DNA of 11,341 bases from assembly GCA_028715585.1 (NCBI GenBank), contig JAQURN010000029.1, forward strand, positions 1-11,341. The letters run 5' to 3'. The notes under the pieces were generated by a model. That model made no database searches, had not been told where the DNA came from, and saw only the letters and a list, made by a program, of their open reading frames with translations. This document shows positions 1 to 8,149 of the stretch, one piece after another; positions within the stretch are counted from its first letter, which is position 1; each line of letters opens with the position of its first letter. The translations under genes and the position numbers were made by a program. This stretch comes from Actinomycetota bacterium. GTDB taxonomy: Bacteria > Actinomycetota > Geothermincolia > Fen-727 > JAQURN01.

Positions 1-758
1 GTGTGGATGGAGAGCACCAAGTCGACCATGAGCTCGTTTGCCCTAGAAGCCCTCTTCCGTTCAGAAATAAATTGAGATGGGGGACGGGATAGCACTACTA
101 CCGCGCCGAGGTTTGATAATTTCTCTGCTAGGCGGTCTGCAATTCGCTCGACCGCTTCACTTTCCATCAGTCCCGATGGACCTATCGCGCCTGGGTCGGG
201 AGGAAAGCCATGTCCCGGGTCCAGCATTATACGTCTTCCTTCTATCCCCATAGATGGGAGCCCCTTTTCTGACTCCTTTATAAAGGCGACGCTGGTGTTT
301 CTCGTGATTCTAGAGAGGTTCAAGAGTGCCTGAACCGTTTTTGTCCCAGCGATTCCATCGGGATGGAGGCCAAAGTTCTTCTGGAATTGTTCGACCGCGT
401 TGGCGGTTTCTTCATTGAATATCCCGCTTTCTTTCCCGCTGTAGAACCCCAGCGCGTTCAGTCTCCTTTGAAGATCCGCGACGTCGTCGCCTCTCAGGGG
501 CGGCTCTCTTAAGTAGAGAAAACGGCTGCCTAGCGAGCGACTTGCTTCCACAAGGTGGCGCCACGTGTCGGGACCAACGATTCCGTCTACAATCAAGCCT
601 TTTTCTTGTTGGAATGCCCGAATGGCTTGTTCCGTTTCTTCTCCAAAGAAACATTCTTCCAGCTCAGCGGCTTGAGAGTCCAAGTATCCCGCGAGGACAA
701 GGCGAGATTGTATATCCCCCACTTCTCTGCCGCTTGACCCTTTCTTGAATAGCTTCAA
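1..758 (-). CDS. N-acetylmuramoyl-L-alanine amidase with two peptidoglycan-binding domains (3' end missing)
   Basis: This secreted or wall-associated zinc hydrolase would cleave the amide bond between N-acetylmuramic acid and L-alanine in peptidoglycan. I translated the minus strand by hand; 252 codons are visible and the frame is still open at base 1, so the C-terminus lies outside. Residues about 3-70 and 80-148 are two PG_binding_1-type repeats, with the signatures VDGIVGPDTW and PDGIAGTKTV. An Amidase_3 domain starts near residue 175. Its zinc ligands are visible: His183 in LDPGHG, Glu199 in GLMESE, and His252 in VLSIH, the last full codon. The C-terminal catalytic Glu cannot be checked. 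The TTG start at 758-756 gives MKLFKKGSSGREV, the usual beginning of the first repeat; an in-frame TAG lies 24 bp upstream, and AGGCAGG precedes the TTG. No signal peptide is visible. Tandem binding domains before Amidase_3 resemble CwlM-type actinobacterial proteins. It is divergent from mfd. Confidence 0.9.
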   Translation of the reverse strand, partial: MKLFKKGSSGREVGDIQSRLVLAGYLDSQAAELEECFFGEETEQAIRAFQQEKGLIVDGIVGPDTWRHLVEASRSLGSRFLYLREPPLRGDDVADLQRRLNALGFYSGKESGIFNEETANAVEQFQKNFGLHPDGIAGTKTVQALLNLSRITRNTSVAFIKESEKGLPSMGIEGRRIMLDPGHGFPPDPGAIGPSGLMESEAVERIADRLAEKLSNLGAVVVLSRPPSQFISERKRASRANELMVDLVLSIH

Positions 759-798
759 TGGAACCTGCCTGTGGATTTGTCTGCGTTGCTAGTCAAAA

Positions 799-828
799 AC
801 TTTCGCTGAATTATATATCACTTTCGCT
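799..828. repeat. Direct repeat ACTTTCGCT x2 in the divergent amidase/mfd promoter region
   Basis: ACTTTCGCT occurs at 799-807 and again at 820-828, exactly 21 bp apart start to start, which is about two helical turns. The 12 bp between the copies are the AT-rich GAATTATATATC that contains the candidate -10. A regulator binding both copies would face one side of the helix and cover the promoter. The sequence is observed; the regulatory role is inferred. Confidence 0.45.
810..815 (-). promoter_or_regulatory. Candidate -10 box for the amidase gene
   Basis: On the minus strand this reads TATAAT, a perfect sigma-70-type -10 hexamer, 51 bp upstream of the TTG start of the amidase gene. No good -35 hexamer is visible 16-18 bp further upstream (the region reads like CTCGAG), so the call rests on the -10 alone. 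It lies between two copies of a 9-bp direct repeat. I found no convincing promoter for mfd on the plus strand in this gap; the AT-rich stretch 811-819 could serve either direction. Confidence 0.35.
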
Positions 829-892
829 TTGCCTCGAGGACTTTATACCTGGATTCAAGAAGTGGCCTTTGCTAACATTAAAAGGAGTTGAT

Positions 893-3800
893 TTGGAGAG
901 AATGCAGCCCCTCTCTAGCGAAGAAAAAGCGGGGAAAGGACTGCGTTGTGAAATGGATGACGCGCGTTTTGTGCTCGAGAAAGTTCGAAGTTCGCCTCTT
1001 TTCGGCGAGCTCGTATCCTCATGCCTTCCGCCAGGCGAATCGCGTATTTCCTGTCGCGGCGTAGGGGTTCCTCTCCTTTGTTCCCTCCTTTACGAAGCCT
1101 TCGGGGGCCCCATGGTGGTTGCTGTTTCCCAGGAACCCCTTGGGCTTTCGCAGGATATCGCGGAATTCTCTCCTGGAGAGGCCTTCGATTTGCCAGAGCC
1201 CCTAATGCTGGAGGAGGTTTTTCACCCCTACGATGAAACGGCCAGCAGAAGGTTGAAATCTGTCCAAAGACTTTCTGAGGGAAGACTCATTGTGGTGGGA
1301 CCAGAAGCATTTGCGGCAGGCGTGCCCCCGCTGATGAAGGACCCCTGGCCCCTGAAAATTTCCGTGGGGTGTGAGATGAAACTCGAGCTGCTTCTAGAAG
1401 CGCTTGTAGAGGGGGGTTACACGCGGGAGTACCAGGTGGAGGGATGGGGACATTTCGCGTTGAGGGGAGGGATACTTGACATCTTCCCCCCCGCCCGCGG
1501 GATGCCCATTCGCATCGAGCTCCTGGGCGATAGAGCCGAGTCGATTAGAGAATTCAATGTTTTAACGCAACGCTCCACGGGAAAGCTGGAGGGTGTGGAG
1601 ATACTTCCATTCTCCTACGAGGGGGTAAGCGTAAAGAGCGAGCCCTTCCCCGGAACGAGGGTGGTTTTGGTGGATCCGGAGGAGATAGACGCGAAACTGA
1701 GCCGACTTTTCCCAGAAAGCCAGAGGAAGGCAAAAGATTTAGCCGAGCTTTGGGGCGGAGATTTAGTTGAGGTTGACACTTTCGGGAGCGGGCAGGAATC
1801 TTCTTTTACCTTTCCGGCCGAAGCCGCCCGGCAATACGCGGGGGACATTCCCAGCGCTATGAAGGATTGGAAAGAGCTCATCCATCGGAATTGGGATGTC
1901 CTTTTACTGCTCGAAAATCACGGGCAGCTTCATCGCCTCAGGGAGATTTGGAATGAAGAGTTCACCGATATTACCTGCCCAAGGATGGGAATCGGCTCGA
2001 CAAGGAGAGGTTTCCAGATACCCGCGTTAAAGACAGCGCTCTTTTGCTATGGCGACATCGTGAAGAGGAAGGAGCGCCCGCGGCATCCCAGCAGGTTGCC
2101 GGGCGGAGCCCCCGTTTCTAGTTATGCGGAACTCGAAGTGGGGGGATACGTCGTTCACGCCGACCAGGGAATAGGTATCTACCGCGGGCTGAGGCAGAAG
2201 GAGGCACTCGGTATAAGCAGGGAATACCTTCTGATTGAGTATGCGGAAGGGGACAGGCTATATGTTCCAACCTCCGAGCTCATGAAGGTTCAGCGCTATA
2301 CGGGTGTGGAGAATCCAACAATACATCGGCTGAGAGCCCGTGACTGGTCGAGGGCGAGGAAGAAGGCCAGGAAGTCGGCTGAAAAAACGGCTAGGGAGCT
2401 CTTGGAACTCTATCTGCAGAGGAAAAGCGAACAGGGTTTCGCGTTTTCGGCTGATGGCCCCTGGCAGGGAGAGCTCGAGGATTCTTTCCCATATGAGGAT
2501 ACCCCTGACCAAGCTCGAGCGACGCGCGAAGTGAAAGAGAACATGGAATCAGAGGAGGTGATGGACAGGCTCATCTGCGGCGATGTCGGCTACGGGAAGA
2601 CTGAAGTTGCCATAAGGGCAGCTTTCAAATGCGTCGCGGACTCGAAACAGACTGCCGTCCTCGTCCCCACCACTATTCTGGCAAGACAGCACTACGAGAC
2701 GTTCAAAGAACGCCTGGCGCCCTTCCCTGTTAGGGTCGAGATGCTTTCCCGCTTCCTTTCCGAAAGGGAACAGAAGCGGGTCGTGTCGAGTGTCCGGGAG
2801 GGGAAAACTGACATTGTCATTGGCACACACAGGCTTCTAGGTGAGGACGTTTCGTTCCGCGACCTCGGACTCCTGGTTATTGACGAAGAGCACAAATTCG
2901 GGGTGGAGCACAAGGAGAAGCTAAAGCGTCTGAAGAGAAATGTTGACACGCTCACGCTTTCCGCGACCCCCATACCCAGGACCTTTCAGATGATGCTCTC
3001 GGGGATTAGGGAGGTGAGCCTCATCGATACCCCCCCCGAAGACAGGCATCCAGTTTTTACTTACGTGGGGAAATTTGGTGTTGAGCTTGCAAGGAGAGCT
3101 ATAGCTTACGAGCTTTCCAGAGGAGGACAAGTTTTCTATCTTCACAACAGAATCGAGACCATAGAGAAGGTGAGGGATGAAGTGAGAGCGCTTGCCCCAG
3201 GGGCGAGCGTCGCGGTTGCGCATGGGAGCATGGATGAGGAGGAGTTAGATCGCGTGATGCTCGAGTTCGCGGATGGGATCTATGACATTCTTGTGTGCAC
3301 AACTATTATTGAATCCGGACTCGATCTCCCAAACGTCAATACGCTCATAGTTGACAGGGCGGACCTCCTGGGACTTGGTCAGCTCTACCAGGTTAGAGGA
3401 AGAGTCGGCCGTTCGGAGAGGAGGGCTTATGCGTATTTCCTCTACCCGGAAAAGCAGTTCCTGACTGCCGCGGCGAAAGCGAGGCTTGCTGCCATGAGTG
3501 AGATGGCATCCCTCGGCTCGGGAATGAGGGTCGCGATGAGAGACCTTGAAATTCGGGGGGCTGGCAATCTTCTTGGGAGGGAACAAAGCGGGCACATAGA
3601 GGCGGTTGGCTTCGAGCTTTATTGCGAACTCTTGAGGGAATCCATTGACGCCCTTAAAGGGAAGACGGCTCGCGAGGCAAGGTTAGCGGCGGTTGAGCTG
3701 CCGGTGGATGCTTACATTCCCGAAGAATATATCTCCGATGAGGAAATGAGGGTGGAAGAATACAGGAGACTCATTCTTTCAGGGAGAAATGGGATGATAG

Positions 3801-4174
3801 ACGAATACGAGGAGGAATTGGTGGACAGGTTTGGCAAGATGCCTCCCCAGACGCGGCGAATGATTGAGATTGAGAAACTGAGGAGCGAAGCCGGAGAGGC
3901 AGGCCTTGAATCCCTCATAATGAAAAAGGGCGAAATCCAGATGCGGTTTCTTCCGGGCGAAAAGCCTCGCGCTCACGACATCCGCTCCCTTGCTCGGGTG
4001 GGCGAAGGAGGTTTTCTGGATGGCATCTATTTCGATGAAGCCGAGGGGAAACTGAGCTTCAGGTTGAAACCCGGCGCTGCCGACGCAGCTGGGGACGAGC
4101 TCATTTCCTGGTTGAGAGAAATTATCGGCAGGCTTCCCCTCGAGTGCGAGAAGCCTCGAGCGGCGATTGGCTGA
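893..4174 (+). CDS. mfd: Transcription-repair coupling factor Mfd
   Basis: Mfd is an ATP-dependent DNA translocase that pushes stalled RNA polymerase off template lesions and recruits UvrA for nucleotide excision repair. With the chosen start the protein has 1093 residues, close to the usual 1100-1200. The UvrB-like N-terminal part includes FALRGGILDIFPP near residue 195. A CarD-like RNA-polymerase-interacting domain begins near V416 (VHADQGIGIYRG). The helicase core has Walker A GDVGYGKT at 563-570, the DEEH box at 664-667, SATPIPRTF from 690, and QVRGRVGRS from 833. The TRCF C-terminal domain covers about 935-1050. The open frame reaches back to an ATG at 758, but the TTG at 893 is preferred because AAAGGAG lies 5 bp before it, while the 45 residues upstream look non-coding. 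An ATG at 902 is the alternative. It is the first gene of the rightward run. Confidence 0.97.
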   Translation: MERMQPLSSEEKAGKGLRCEMDDARFVLEKVRSSPLFGELVSSCLPPGESRISCRGVGVPLLCSLLYEAFGGPMVVAVSQEPLGLSQDIAEFSPGEAFDLPEPLMLEEVFHPYDETASRRLKSVQRLSEGRLIVVGPEAFAAGVPPLMKDPWPLKISVGCEMKLELLLEALVEGGYTREYQVEGWGHFALRGGILDIFPPARGMPIRIELLGDRAESIREFNVLTQRSTGKLEGVEILPFSYEGVSVKSEPFPGTRVVLVDPEEIDAKLSRLFPESQRKAKDLAELWGGDLVEVDTFGSGQESSFTFPAEAARQYAGDIPSAMKDWKELIHRNWDVLLLLENHGQLHRLREIWNEEFTDITCPRMGIGSTRRGFQIPALKTALFCYGDIVKRKERPRHPSRLPGGAPVSSYAELEVGGYVVHADQGIGIYRGLRQKEALGISREYLLIEYAEGDRLYVPTSELMKVQRYTGVENPTIHRLRARDWSRARKKARKSAEKTARELLELYLQRKSEQGFAFSADGPWQGELEDSFPYEDTPDQARATREVKENMESEEVMDRLICGDVGYGKTEVAIRAAFKCVADSKQTAVLVPTTILARQHYETFKERLAPFPVRVEMLSRFLSEREQKRVVSSVREGKTDIVIGTHRLLGEDVSFRDLGLLVIDEEHKFGVEHKEKLKRLKRNVDTLTLSATPIPRTFQMMLSGIREVSLIDTPPEDRHPVFTYVGKFGVELARRAIAYELSRGGQVFYLHNRIETIEKVRDEVRALAPGASVAVAHGSMDEEELDRVMLEFADGIYDILVCTTIIESGLDLPNVNTLIVDRADLLGLGQLYQVRGRVGRSERRAYAYFLYPEKQFLTAAAKARLAAMSEMASLGSGMRVAMRDLEIRGAGNLLGREQSGHIEAVGFELYCELLRESIDALKGKTAREARLAAVELPVDAYIPEEYISDEEMRVEEYRRLILSGRNGMIDEYEEELVDRFGKMPPQTRRMIEIEKLRSEAGEAGLESLIMKKGEIQMRFLPGEKPRAHDIRSLARVGEGGFLDGIYFDEAEGKLSFRLKPGAADAAGDELISWLREIIGRLPLECEKPRAAIG

Positions 4175-4236
4175 AGTCGGATTGCCAACTTCTGGCTGGG
4201 CTCCTTCATGTGGGGACTGCTTGAACAGGAGGGCCA

Positions 4237-5223
4237 GTGCACAAAAAAGCGCGCATCATTGATGAATTATTTGTAGCCTTGTGCGCGCTTTTGCTTCTAA
4301 CATTTGCTGGTTGTTCGGGAGGCGCGTTCATCAGAGTCAACGGGCAAGCGATTCCCGAGGATGAATTTCGCAAAGAAGTCGAAATACGCCTTGAAGCCAC
4401 GAAGAAGAAGAACCCTCGAGAGCTTGAGGGAGAAAAGGGAAAGAAGCTCATGGAGGAGACCAAAAGACAAGTAGCGACAGACCTCATACGGGACGCCCTC
4501 ATGGAGCAACAGGCAAAAGAACTAAATGTGCCGATTCCCTCGTATTCCGCGAGGGAGCGGATAGAGAGAGAAAAGAGAGAGAAAGGATACGACGATTTCG
4601 CTAACGGCTTGAGGGAGCAAGGGCTCACCGAGGAGAAGTACAGAGAAAAAATTGCGAAAGAACTTCTAGTTGAGGAGCTGGGGAAGGAGGTAACCGGAGG
4701 CTTGAGCGTAGCCCCCGAGGAAGTGGAAAATTTTTATCTCACCAACAAAGGGCTCTTCGGGACAGCGGAAAGCGTTCACGTTGCCCACATCCTCCTCGAG
4801 TCTGATGGGGAGGCAAAAGGGGTGGAAGCCCGCCTGAAAAAAGGGGAAGACTTCTCGGCTCTGGCAAAAGCTTTTTCCTCCGATGACGCAACGGGGCCAA
4901 ATGGTGGCGACCTAGGCTGGATAGAGAGAGGGACGATGGAACCCGTTGTGGAGGAGGCTGCCTTCTCGTTGCCCACTGGTGGAGTGAGTGGTGTGGTGAA
5001 GGCGTCTGACGGTTATCACTTGATAAAGGTCTTGGAGCGCAGGCCTGAATACATCCCGCCTTTTGAGGAAGTCAAGGAAGAGGTTGAGAAAGTCTTGCTT
5101 ACCAGGAAGAAGGAAGAAGCCTTTGCCGATTGGCTGAAGACTGTTTATGCCAACGCAAAGGTCGAGCTCCCTGGGGAGATTGGTAAGTGGGACCCTTATC
5201 TCGGGATGGTAATAAAGAAATAG
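4237..5223 (+). CDS. PpiC-type peptidyl-prolyl isomerase lipoprotein (PrsA/SurA-like foldase)
   Basis: This is an extracytoplasmic chaperone that would speed proline isomerisation and folding of exported proteins. The 328-residue product starts MHKK, has a hydrophobic stretch at about 11-25, and a plausible lipobox ending FAGC with Cys26 as the lipidated residue, so it is probably anchored on the outer face of the membrane. A SurA_N-like helical region spans about 30-160. A parvulin (PpiC) domain spans about 177-270, with the family patterns VAHILLE, NGGDLGWIERG and DGYHLIKV. The start is GTG with AGGAGG 4 bp upstream; no better start fits the signal peptide. It lies 62 bp after mfd and 48 bp before mazG. 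It occupies roughly the place of the lipoprotein LpqU in the mycobacterial cluster, although LpqU is a different family. PrsA versus SurA orthology cannot be settled by eye. Confidence 0.88.
   Translation: MHKKARIIDELFVALCALLLLTFAGCSGGAFIRVNGQAIPEDEFRKEVEIRLEATKKKNPRELEGEKGKKLMEETKRQVATDLIRDALMEQQAKELNVPIPSYSARERIEREKREKGYDDFANGLREQGLTEEKYREKIAKELLVEELGKEVTGGLSVAPEEVENFYLTNKGLFGTAESVHVAHILLESDGEAKGVEARLKKGEDFSALAKAFSSDDATGPNGGDLGWIERGTMEPVVEEAAFSLPTGGVSGVVKASDGYHLIKVLERRPEYIPPFEEVKEEVEKVLLTRKKEEAFADWLKTVYANAKVELPGEIGKWDPYLGMVIKK
4245..4292. repeat. Inverted repeat over the 5' end of the foldase gene
   Basis: AAAAGCGCGC at 4245-4254 is perfectly complementary to GCGCGCTTTT at 4283-4292, with a 28-nt loop. 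The stem begins 6 nt after the GTG start codon and its right arm ends in four T residues. In RNA it could form a 10-bp hairpin close to the ribosome binding site. The long loop and coding position make it a weak terminator candidate; a role in translation control is only inferred. Confidence 0.4.
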
Positions 5224-5271
5224 CCCCTTTCTAAAGAGCCGGGAAACCAATACTTGGAGGCTTGAGGAAAA

Positions 5272-6108
5272 GTGAGAGAAAAGGACAGAGAGGAGAAGGC
5301 CTCTCCGCCCGAGCCAGAGAGACTTGGGCTTGCGTTTGAGAGGCTTGCGGGGATAATGGCGAGGCTTAGAAGCCCTGAGGATGGATGCCCCTGGGACCTC
5401 CAGCAGACGCCCGACACGCTTGCGCGCCACCTTGTGGAGGAGGCTTACGAAGCAGTCGAAGCAATAGGGATGCGCGATTGGGAACACCTAAGGGAGGAGC
5501 TGGGGGACGTGCTGCTCGAGGTTGTTTTTCAGTCCAGGATTGCCGAGGAGGAAGGGAGGTTTACTCTGTGTGAAGTCGTGGATGAAATCTGCGAGAAGCT
5601 CGAGCGAAGGCATCCCCATATCTTCGGTGACGAGAAGGCAGATTCGGCGGAAGAGGTTTTACAGAGATGGGAGAAGATAAAGGGGGAAGAAGGGAAGGAT
5701 ACGTCGATTGGAAAGAGCACGGCTCTGCCGCCGTTACTCGCTGCCTGGAAGGTTCAACGGAAGGTGGCAAGAGAGGGTTTTGACTGGGCTCATCCCCACC
5801 AGGTGGTGGATAAGCTTCTCGAGGAGATAGAGGAGCTGGAGGAGGAGATGAAAAAAGCGGAAAACGCGCCGGAAGGGGGAAGCAGCGCCCTTCAGGGAGA
5901 ATTGGGCGACCTGCTTTTTACCTGTGTGAATCTCGCGCGTCACCTTGGCGTGGATCCCGATCAGGCCCTTAAGGAGAGCATCCGCGAATTCACGAAAAGG
6001 TATGAATTCATCGAAGCTGAGGCGAAGAGACGCGGCATCGAGACTTCCGCGCTTTCACTCGAGGAGAAGGATAGGATTTGGGAGAATGCCAAGAAAAGCC
6101 GTTCTTGA
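5272..6108 (+). CDS. mazG: Nucleoside triphosphate pyrophosphohydrolase MazG
   Basis: MazG hydrolyses (d)NTPs to NMP and pyrophosphate, cleaning the nucleotide pool of aberrant nucleotides; in E. coli it also influences ppGpp levels. The 278-residue product has the tandem two-domain form of E. coli MazG (263 residues). Domain one begins with LRSPEDGCPWDLQQT (32-46) and carries the metal-binding pattern E56-E57-x2-E60 with E76-x2-D79, then RRHPHIFGD (112-120). Domain two carries E184-E185-x2-E188 with E210-x2-D213 (ELGDLLF) and ends with the usual KRYEFIE region. All acidic ligands of both sites appear present. The GTG start has GAGG 4 bp upstream and adds a charged extension of about 17 residues before the domain. 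It sits 48 bp after the foldase gene and 22 bp before pyk, probably in one operon. The neighbourhood matches mazG in actinobacteria. Confidence 0.96.
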   Translation: MREKDREEKASPPEPERLGLAFERLAGIMARLRSPEDGCPWDLQQTPDTLARHLVEEAYEAVEAIGMRDWEHLREELGDVLLEVVFQSRIAEEEGRFTLCEVVDEICEKLERRHPHIFGDEKADSAEEVLQRWEKIKGEEGKDTSIGKSTALPPLLAAWKVQRKVAREGFDWAHPHQVVDKLLEEIEELEEEMKKAENAPEGGSSALQGELGDLLFTCVNLARHLGVDPDQALKESIREFTKRYEFIEAEAKRRGIETSALSLEEKDRIWENAKKSRS

Positions 6109-6130
6109 AAAGGGGAGGTGAGTGGAAGCG

Positions 6131-7591
6131 ATGGAAAATGAAACGCGAACTGAGGAGACATCACCTGGTGTGCGCAAGAGAACAAAAATTGTCTGCACGA
6201 TTGGACCGTCCTCGCTCGACGAGAAGACGCTCGCCAGAATGGCAGAAGCCGGGATGGACGTTGTTCGGATAAATTCTGCCCATAGCTCCGCCGAACAGAT
6301 TGTGTCTATCATGGGAAAGGTCAAGCGAGTCGGGAATATTGTCCGCAGAAGGATTGGAGCAATGCTCGACCTCCAGGGGCCAAGGCTTCGGGTTGGCCCA
6401 ATCAAAGGCTCAGAAGTGGAAGTTCGCGCTGGCCAGGAGCTAAGCATATTTGCCGGTGAGAAACTGGGTGACGAAAAGTCCTTTTCTCTTCCTTATGCAA
6501 ACCTTCCTGCCGAGCTCGAGCCCGGGGACGCGGTTCTCATAGGTGATGGGCAAATAAGGTTGGAAGTCATCTCTGCACGCGGCGAAGAGATTCTCACGAA
6601 AGTTGTTGAGGGAGGCATTTTGAGGCAGGGGAAAGGGGTCAACATCCCTGGAAGGCTGCGAGGTTTGCCTGCTTTCACCAAGCGAGACGAAAAACATCTC
6701 GCGGTAGGGCTGGATGTTGGTGTTCACTGGATTTCCCAGTCTTTTGTGAGGGACGCCACGGACGTGGTGAGGCTGAAGGAGAAGATTGCGGAAGTGGGCA
6801 AATCCGTGCCGGTGGTTGCGAAAATCGAAAAAGGCGAAGCGGTCGAGAGAATTGACGAGATCCTAGAGGTATCCGACGGGATTATGGTGGCTCGGGGCGA
6901 CCTTGGCGTTGAAATTCCACCGGAGGACGTTCCCCTCGCGCAAAAAAGGCTGATTGCCAAATGCGTGCGGTGGGGGAAACCCGTCATAACCGCCACCCAG
7001 ATGCTCGAGTCAATGGTGGACAGCCCTGTCCCTACCCGCGCTGAAACAAGTGATGTCGCCAACGCGGTGCTGGACGGGAGCGACGCCATTATGCTCTCTG
7101 CCGAGACCGCTATTGGCAGGTATCCTGTGGAGGCGGTGGAGATGATGAAAAGGGTTGCGGTTCGAGCCGAGGGAACAATTGATTATGGGAAGTTGCTTGA
7201 AGAGGGAGGCAAGCGGGCATGCCGTAGCGCCGCGGATTCAATAGCATACGCGGCTTGCAAGATAGCTTCCGACCTCGACATCCCCACCATAATTTCGATA
7301 TCCCGTTCTGGCTATACCGCTAGGATGATAGCGAGTTATAGACCAAAGGCGAATCTCCTGGTAGCGAGTCCTTCAGAAGAGGTTGTGAATCAGGCTTTGC
7401 TCTTTTGGGATACCCTGGGTTTTGTAGTCCCGCCGATTCAAAGGGATTTCGATGAGACAATCAAAGACATTATTAAGACCTGCCTGGAGAAAGAATTCCT
7501 GAGGAGGGATCAGCTAGTTGTAATAACCGGGGGTTTTTTGGGAGAGGAGGTTGGCACCACAAACTTGGTTCATGTAAGAAGGGCAGATTGA
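6131..7591 (+). CDS. pyk: Pyruvate kinase, with residues of the K+-independent class
   Basis: Pyruvate kinase transfers phosphate from phosphoenolpyruvate to ADP in the last step of glycolysis. The 486-residue product has the N-terminal RTKIVCTIGPSS, the barrel with a B domain at about 90-185, catalytic Lys231 in VAKIEKGE with metal ligands Glu233 and Asp257 (VARGDLG), ITATQMLESM, and the C-terminal domain with SRSGYTARMIASYRP. No extra PEP-utiliser domain is attached. Residues that bind K+ in the muscle enzyme differ: Ser76, Thr113, Lys114, Glu117 and Thr120 correspond here to Ala50, Leu81, Gln82, Arg85 and Val88. The motif near the start reads RINSAHSS rather than the usual RxNFSHG. ATG 6131 is chosen with GGAGGTGA ending 9 nt upstream; an in-frame GTG at 6122 directly abuts that site. 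It occupies the position of enolase in the typical actinobacterial cluster. Confidence 0.95.
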   Translation: MENETRTEETSPGVRKRTKIVCTIGPSSLDEKTLARMAEAGMDVVRINSAHSSAEQIVSIMGKVKRVGNIVRRRIGAMLDLQGPRLRVGPIKGSEVEVRAGQELSIFAGEKLGDEKSFSLPYANLPAELEPGDAVLIGDGQIRLEVISARGEEILTKVVEGGILRQGKGVNIPGRLRGLPAFTKRDEKHLAVGLDVGVHWISQSFVRDATDVVRLKEKIAEVGKSVPVVAKIEKGEAVERIDEILEVSDGIMVARGDLGVEIPPEDVPLAQKRLIAKCVRWGKPVITATQMLESMVDSPVPTRAETSDVANAVLDGSDAIMLSAETAIGRYPVEAVEMMKRVAVRAEGTIDYGKLLEEGGKRACRSAADSIAYAACKIASDLDIPTIISISRSGYTARMIASYRPKANLLVASPSEEVVNQALLFWDTLGFVVPPIQRDFDETIKDIIKTCLEKEFLRRDQLVVITGGFLGEEVGTTNLVHVRRAD

Positions 7592-7613
7592 GGCGCACGG
7601 GGAGCTTGAAGAC

Positions 7614-8129
7614 ATGGTTGGAAATGGGACAACGAGGAAACCGGCTCGGGGGAGGACTGCTCCCAAGGGGGCTAGCAGGTCCTCTAGTCCAGTCCAGTCA
7701 GGCAGGGCTAGCCGAAAGAAGAGCTCTCGGTCTCTATCTCTAAGAAAACTCACGCCGCTGCTTCTCTTTGCGACGTTTGTGGCGATTGCTGTGGGACCGG
7801 TTTCCGCGAACATAAAATCTAGCAGCAGGCTCGAGGCAAAAGAAAAGGAGCTCGCCGCGGAGAGAGAGATTACTACCGAATTGCGCGAACAGGTGAGGAA
7901 GGCGAAAACTCTCAGATACGTGGAGGAAGAAGCAAGACGCCAGAGGCTGGTTGCCCCTGGCGAGACCCTCTACATCGTTGCTCCAGATGGCTCAAGAGAG
8001 AAAACCGAGTACAGGGTGAAGGGCATCCAGTCGATGGATGAGGCATGGGAGAGAGTCCGCAAAATGCTTTGCTGTAAGCACGGGCGAAACCCGCTTGAAG
8101 TGATAGATTCAAAAGACGAATTAAAGTAG
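7614..8129 (+). CDS. Septum formation initiator, DivIC/FtsB family
   Basis: This is a bitopic divisome protein that would help assemble the FtsQ/FtsL/FtsB-type complex at the division site. The 171-residue product has a long basic Ser/Arg/Lys-rich cytoplasmic tail (1-45), one membrane segment (about 46-65), an extracytoplasmic coiled coil (about 68-100), and the family hallmark YVEEEARRQRLVAPGETLYIV near 101-121. The C-terminal 50 residues are not recognised beyond this. The basic tail is longer than in E. coli FtsB and is common in actinobacterial members. ATG 7614 has GGGGAG about 9 nt upstream. It starts 22 bp after pyk, so it probably shares that transcript. The family call is firm; DivIC versus FtsB naming is not, so no symbol is given. 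A position after a glycolytic gene and before DUF501 and ppx agrees with Rv1024 of M. tuberculosis. Confidence 0.9.
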   Translation: MVGNGTTRKPARGRTAPKGASRSSSPVQSGRASRKKSSRSLSLRKLTPLLLFATFVAIAVGPVSANIKSSSRLEAKEKELAAEREITTELREQVRKAKTLRYVEEEARRQRLVAPGETLYIVAPDGSREKTEYRVKGIQSMDEAWERVRKMLCCKHGRNPLEVIDSKDELK

Positions 8130-8149
8130 CGCATCGAGGTTGTTGCCGT

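Noticed and set aside
412..654. Short minus-strand open frame rich in Arg
   Set aside because: It is out of frame with the amidase gene, whose translation over the same bases gives clear peptidoglycan-binding repeats.
758..892. N-terminal 45-residue extension of Mfd from the ATG at 758
   Set aside because: The extension has no ribosome binding site at its ATG, overlaps the promoter region and the start of the amidase gene, and does not resemble Mfd N-termini. TTG 893 has a good AAAGGAG at proper spacing.
4175..4236. GAAGT...ACTTC as a terminator after mfd
   Set aside because: The stem is only 5 bp, AT-containing, and lacks a T-run, so it would not terminate transcription.
4912..5487. Antisense open frame of 191 codons spanning the foldase and mazG genes
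   Set aside because: It crosses two well-supported genes on the other strand and its translation shows no recognisable motif.
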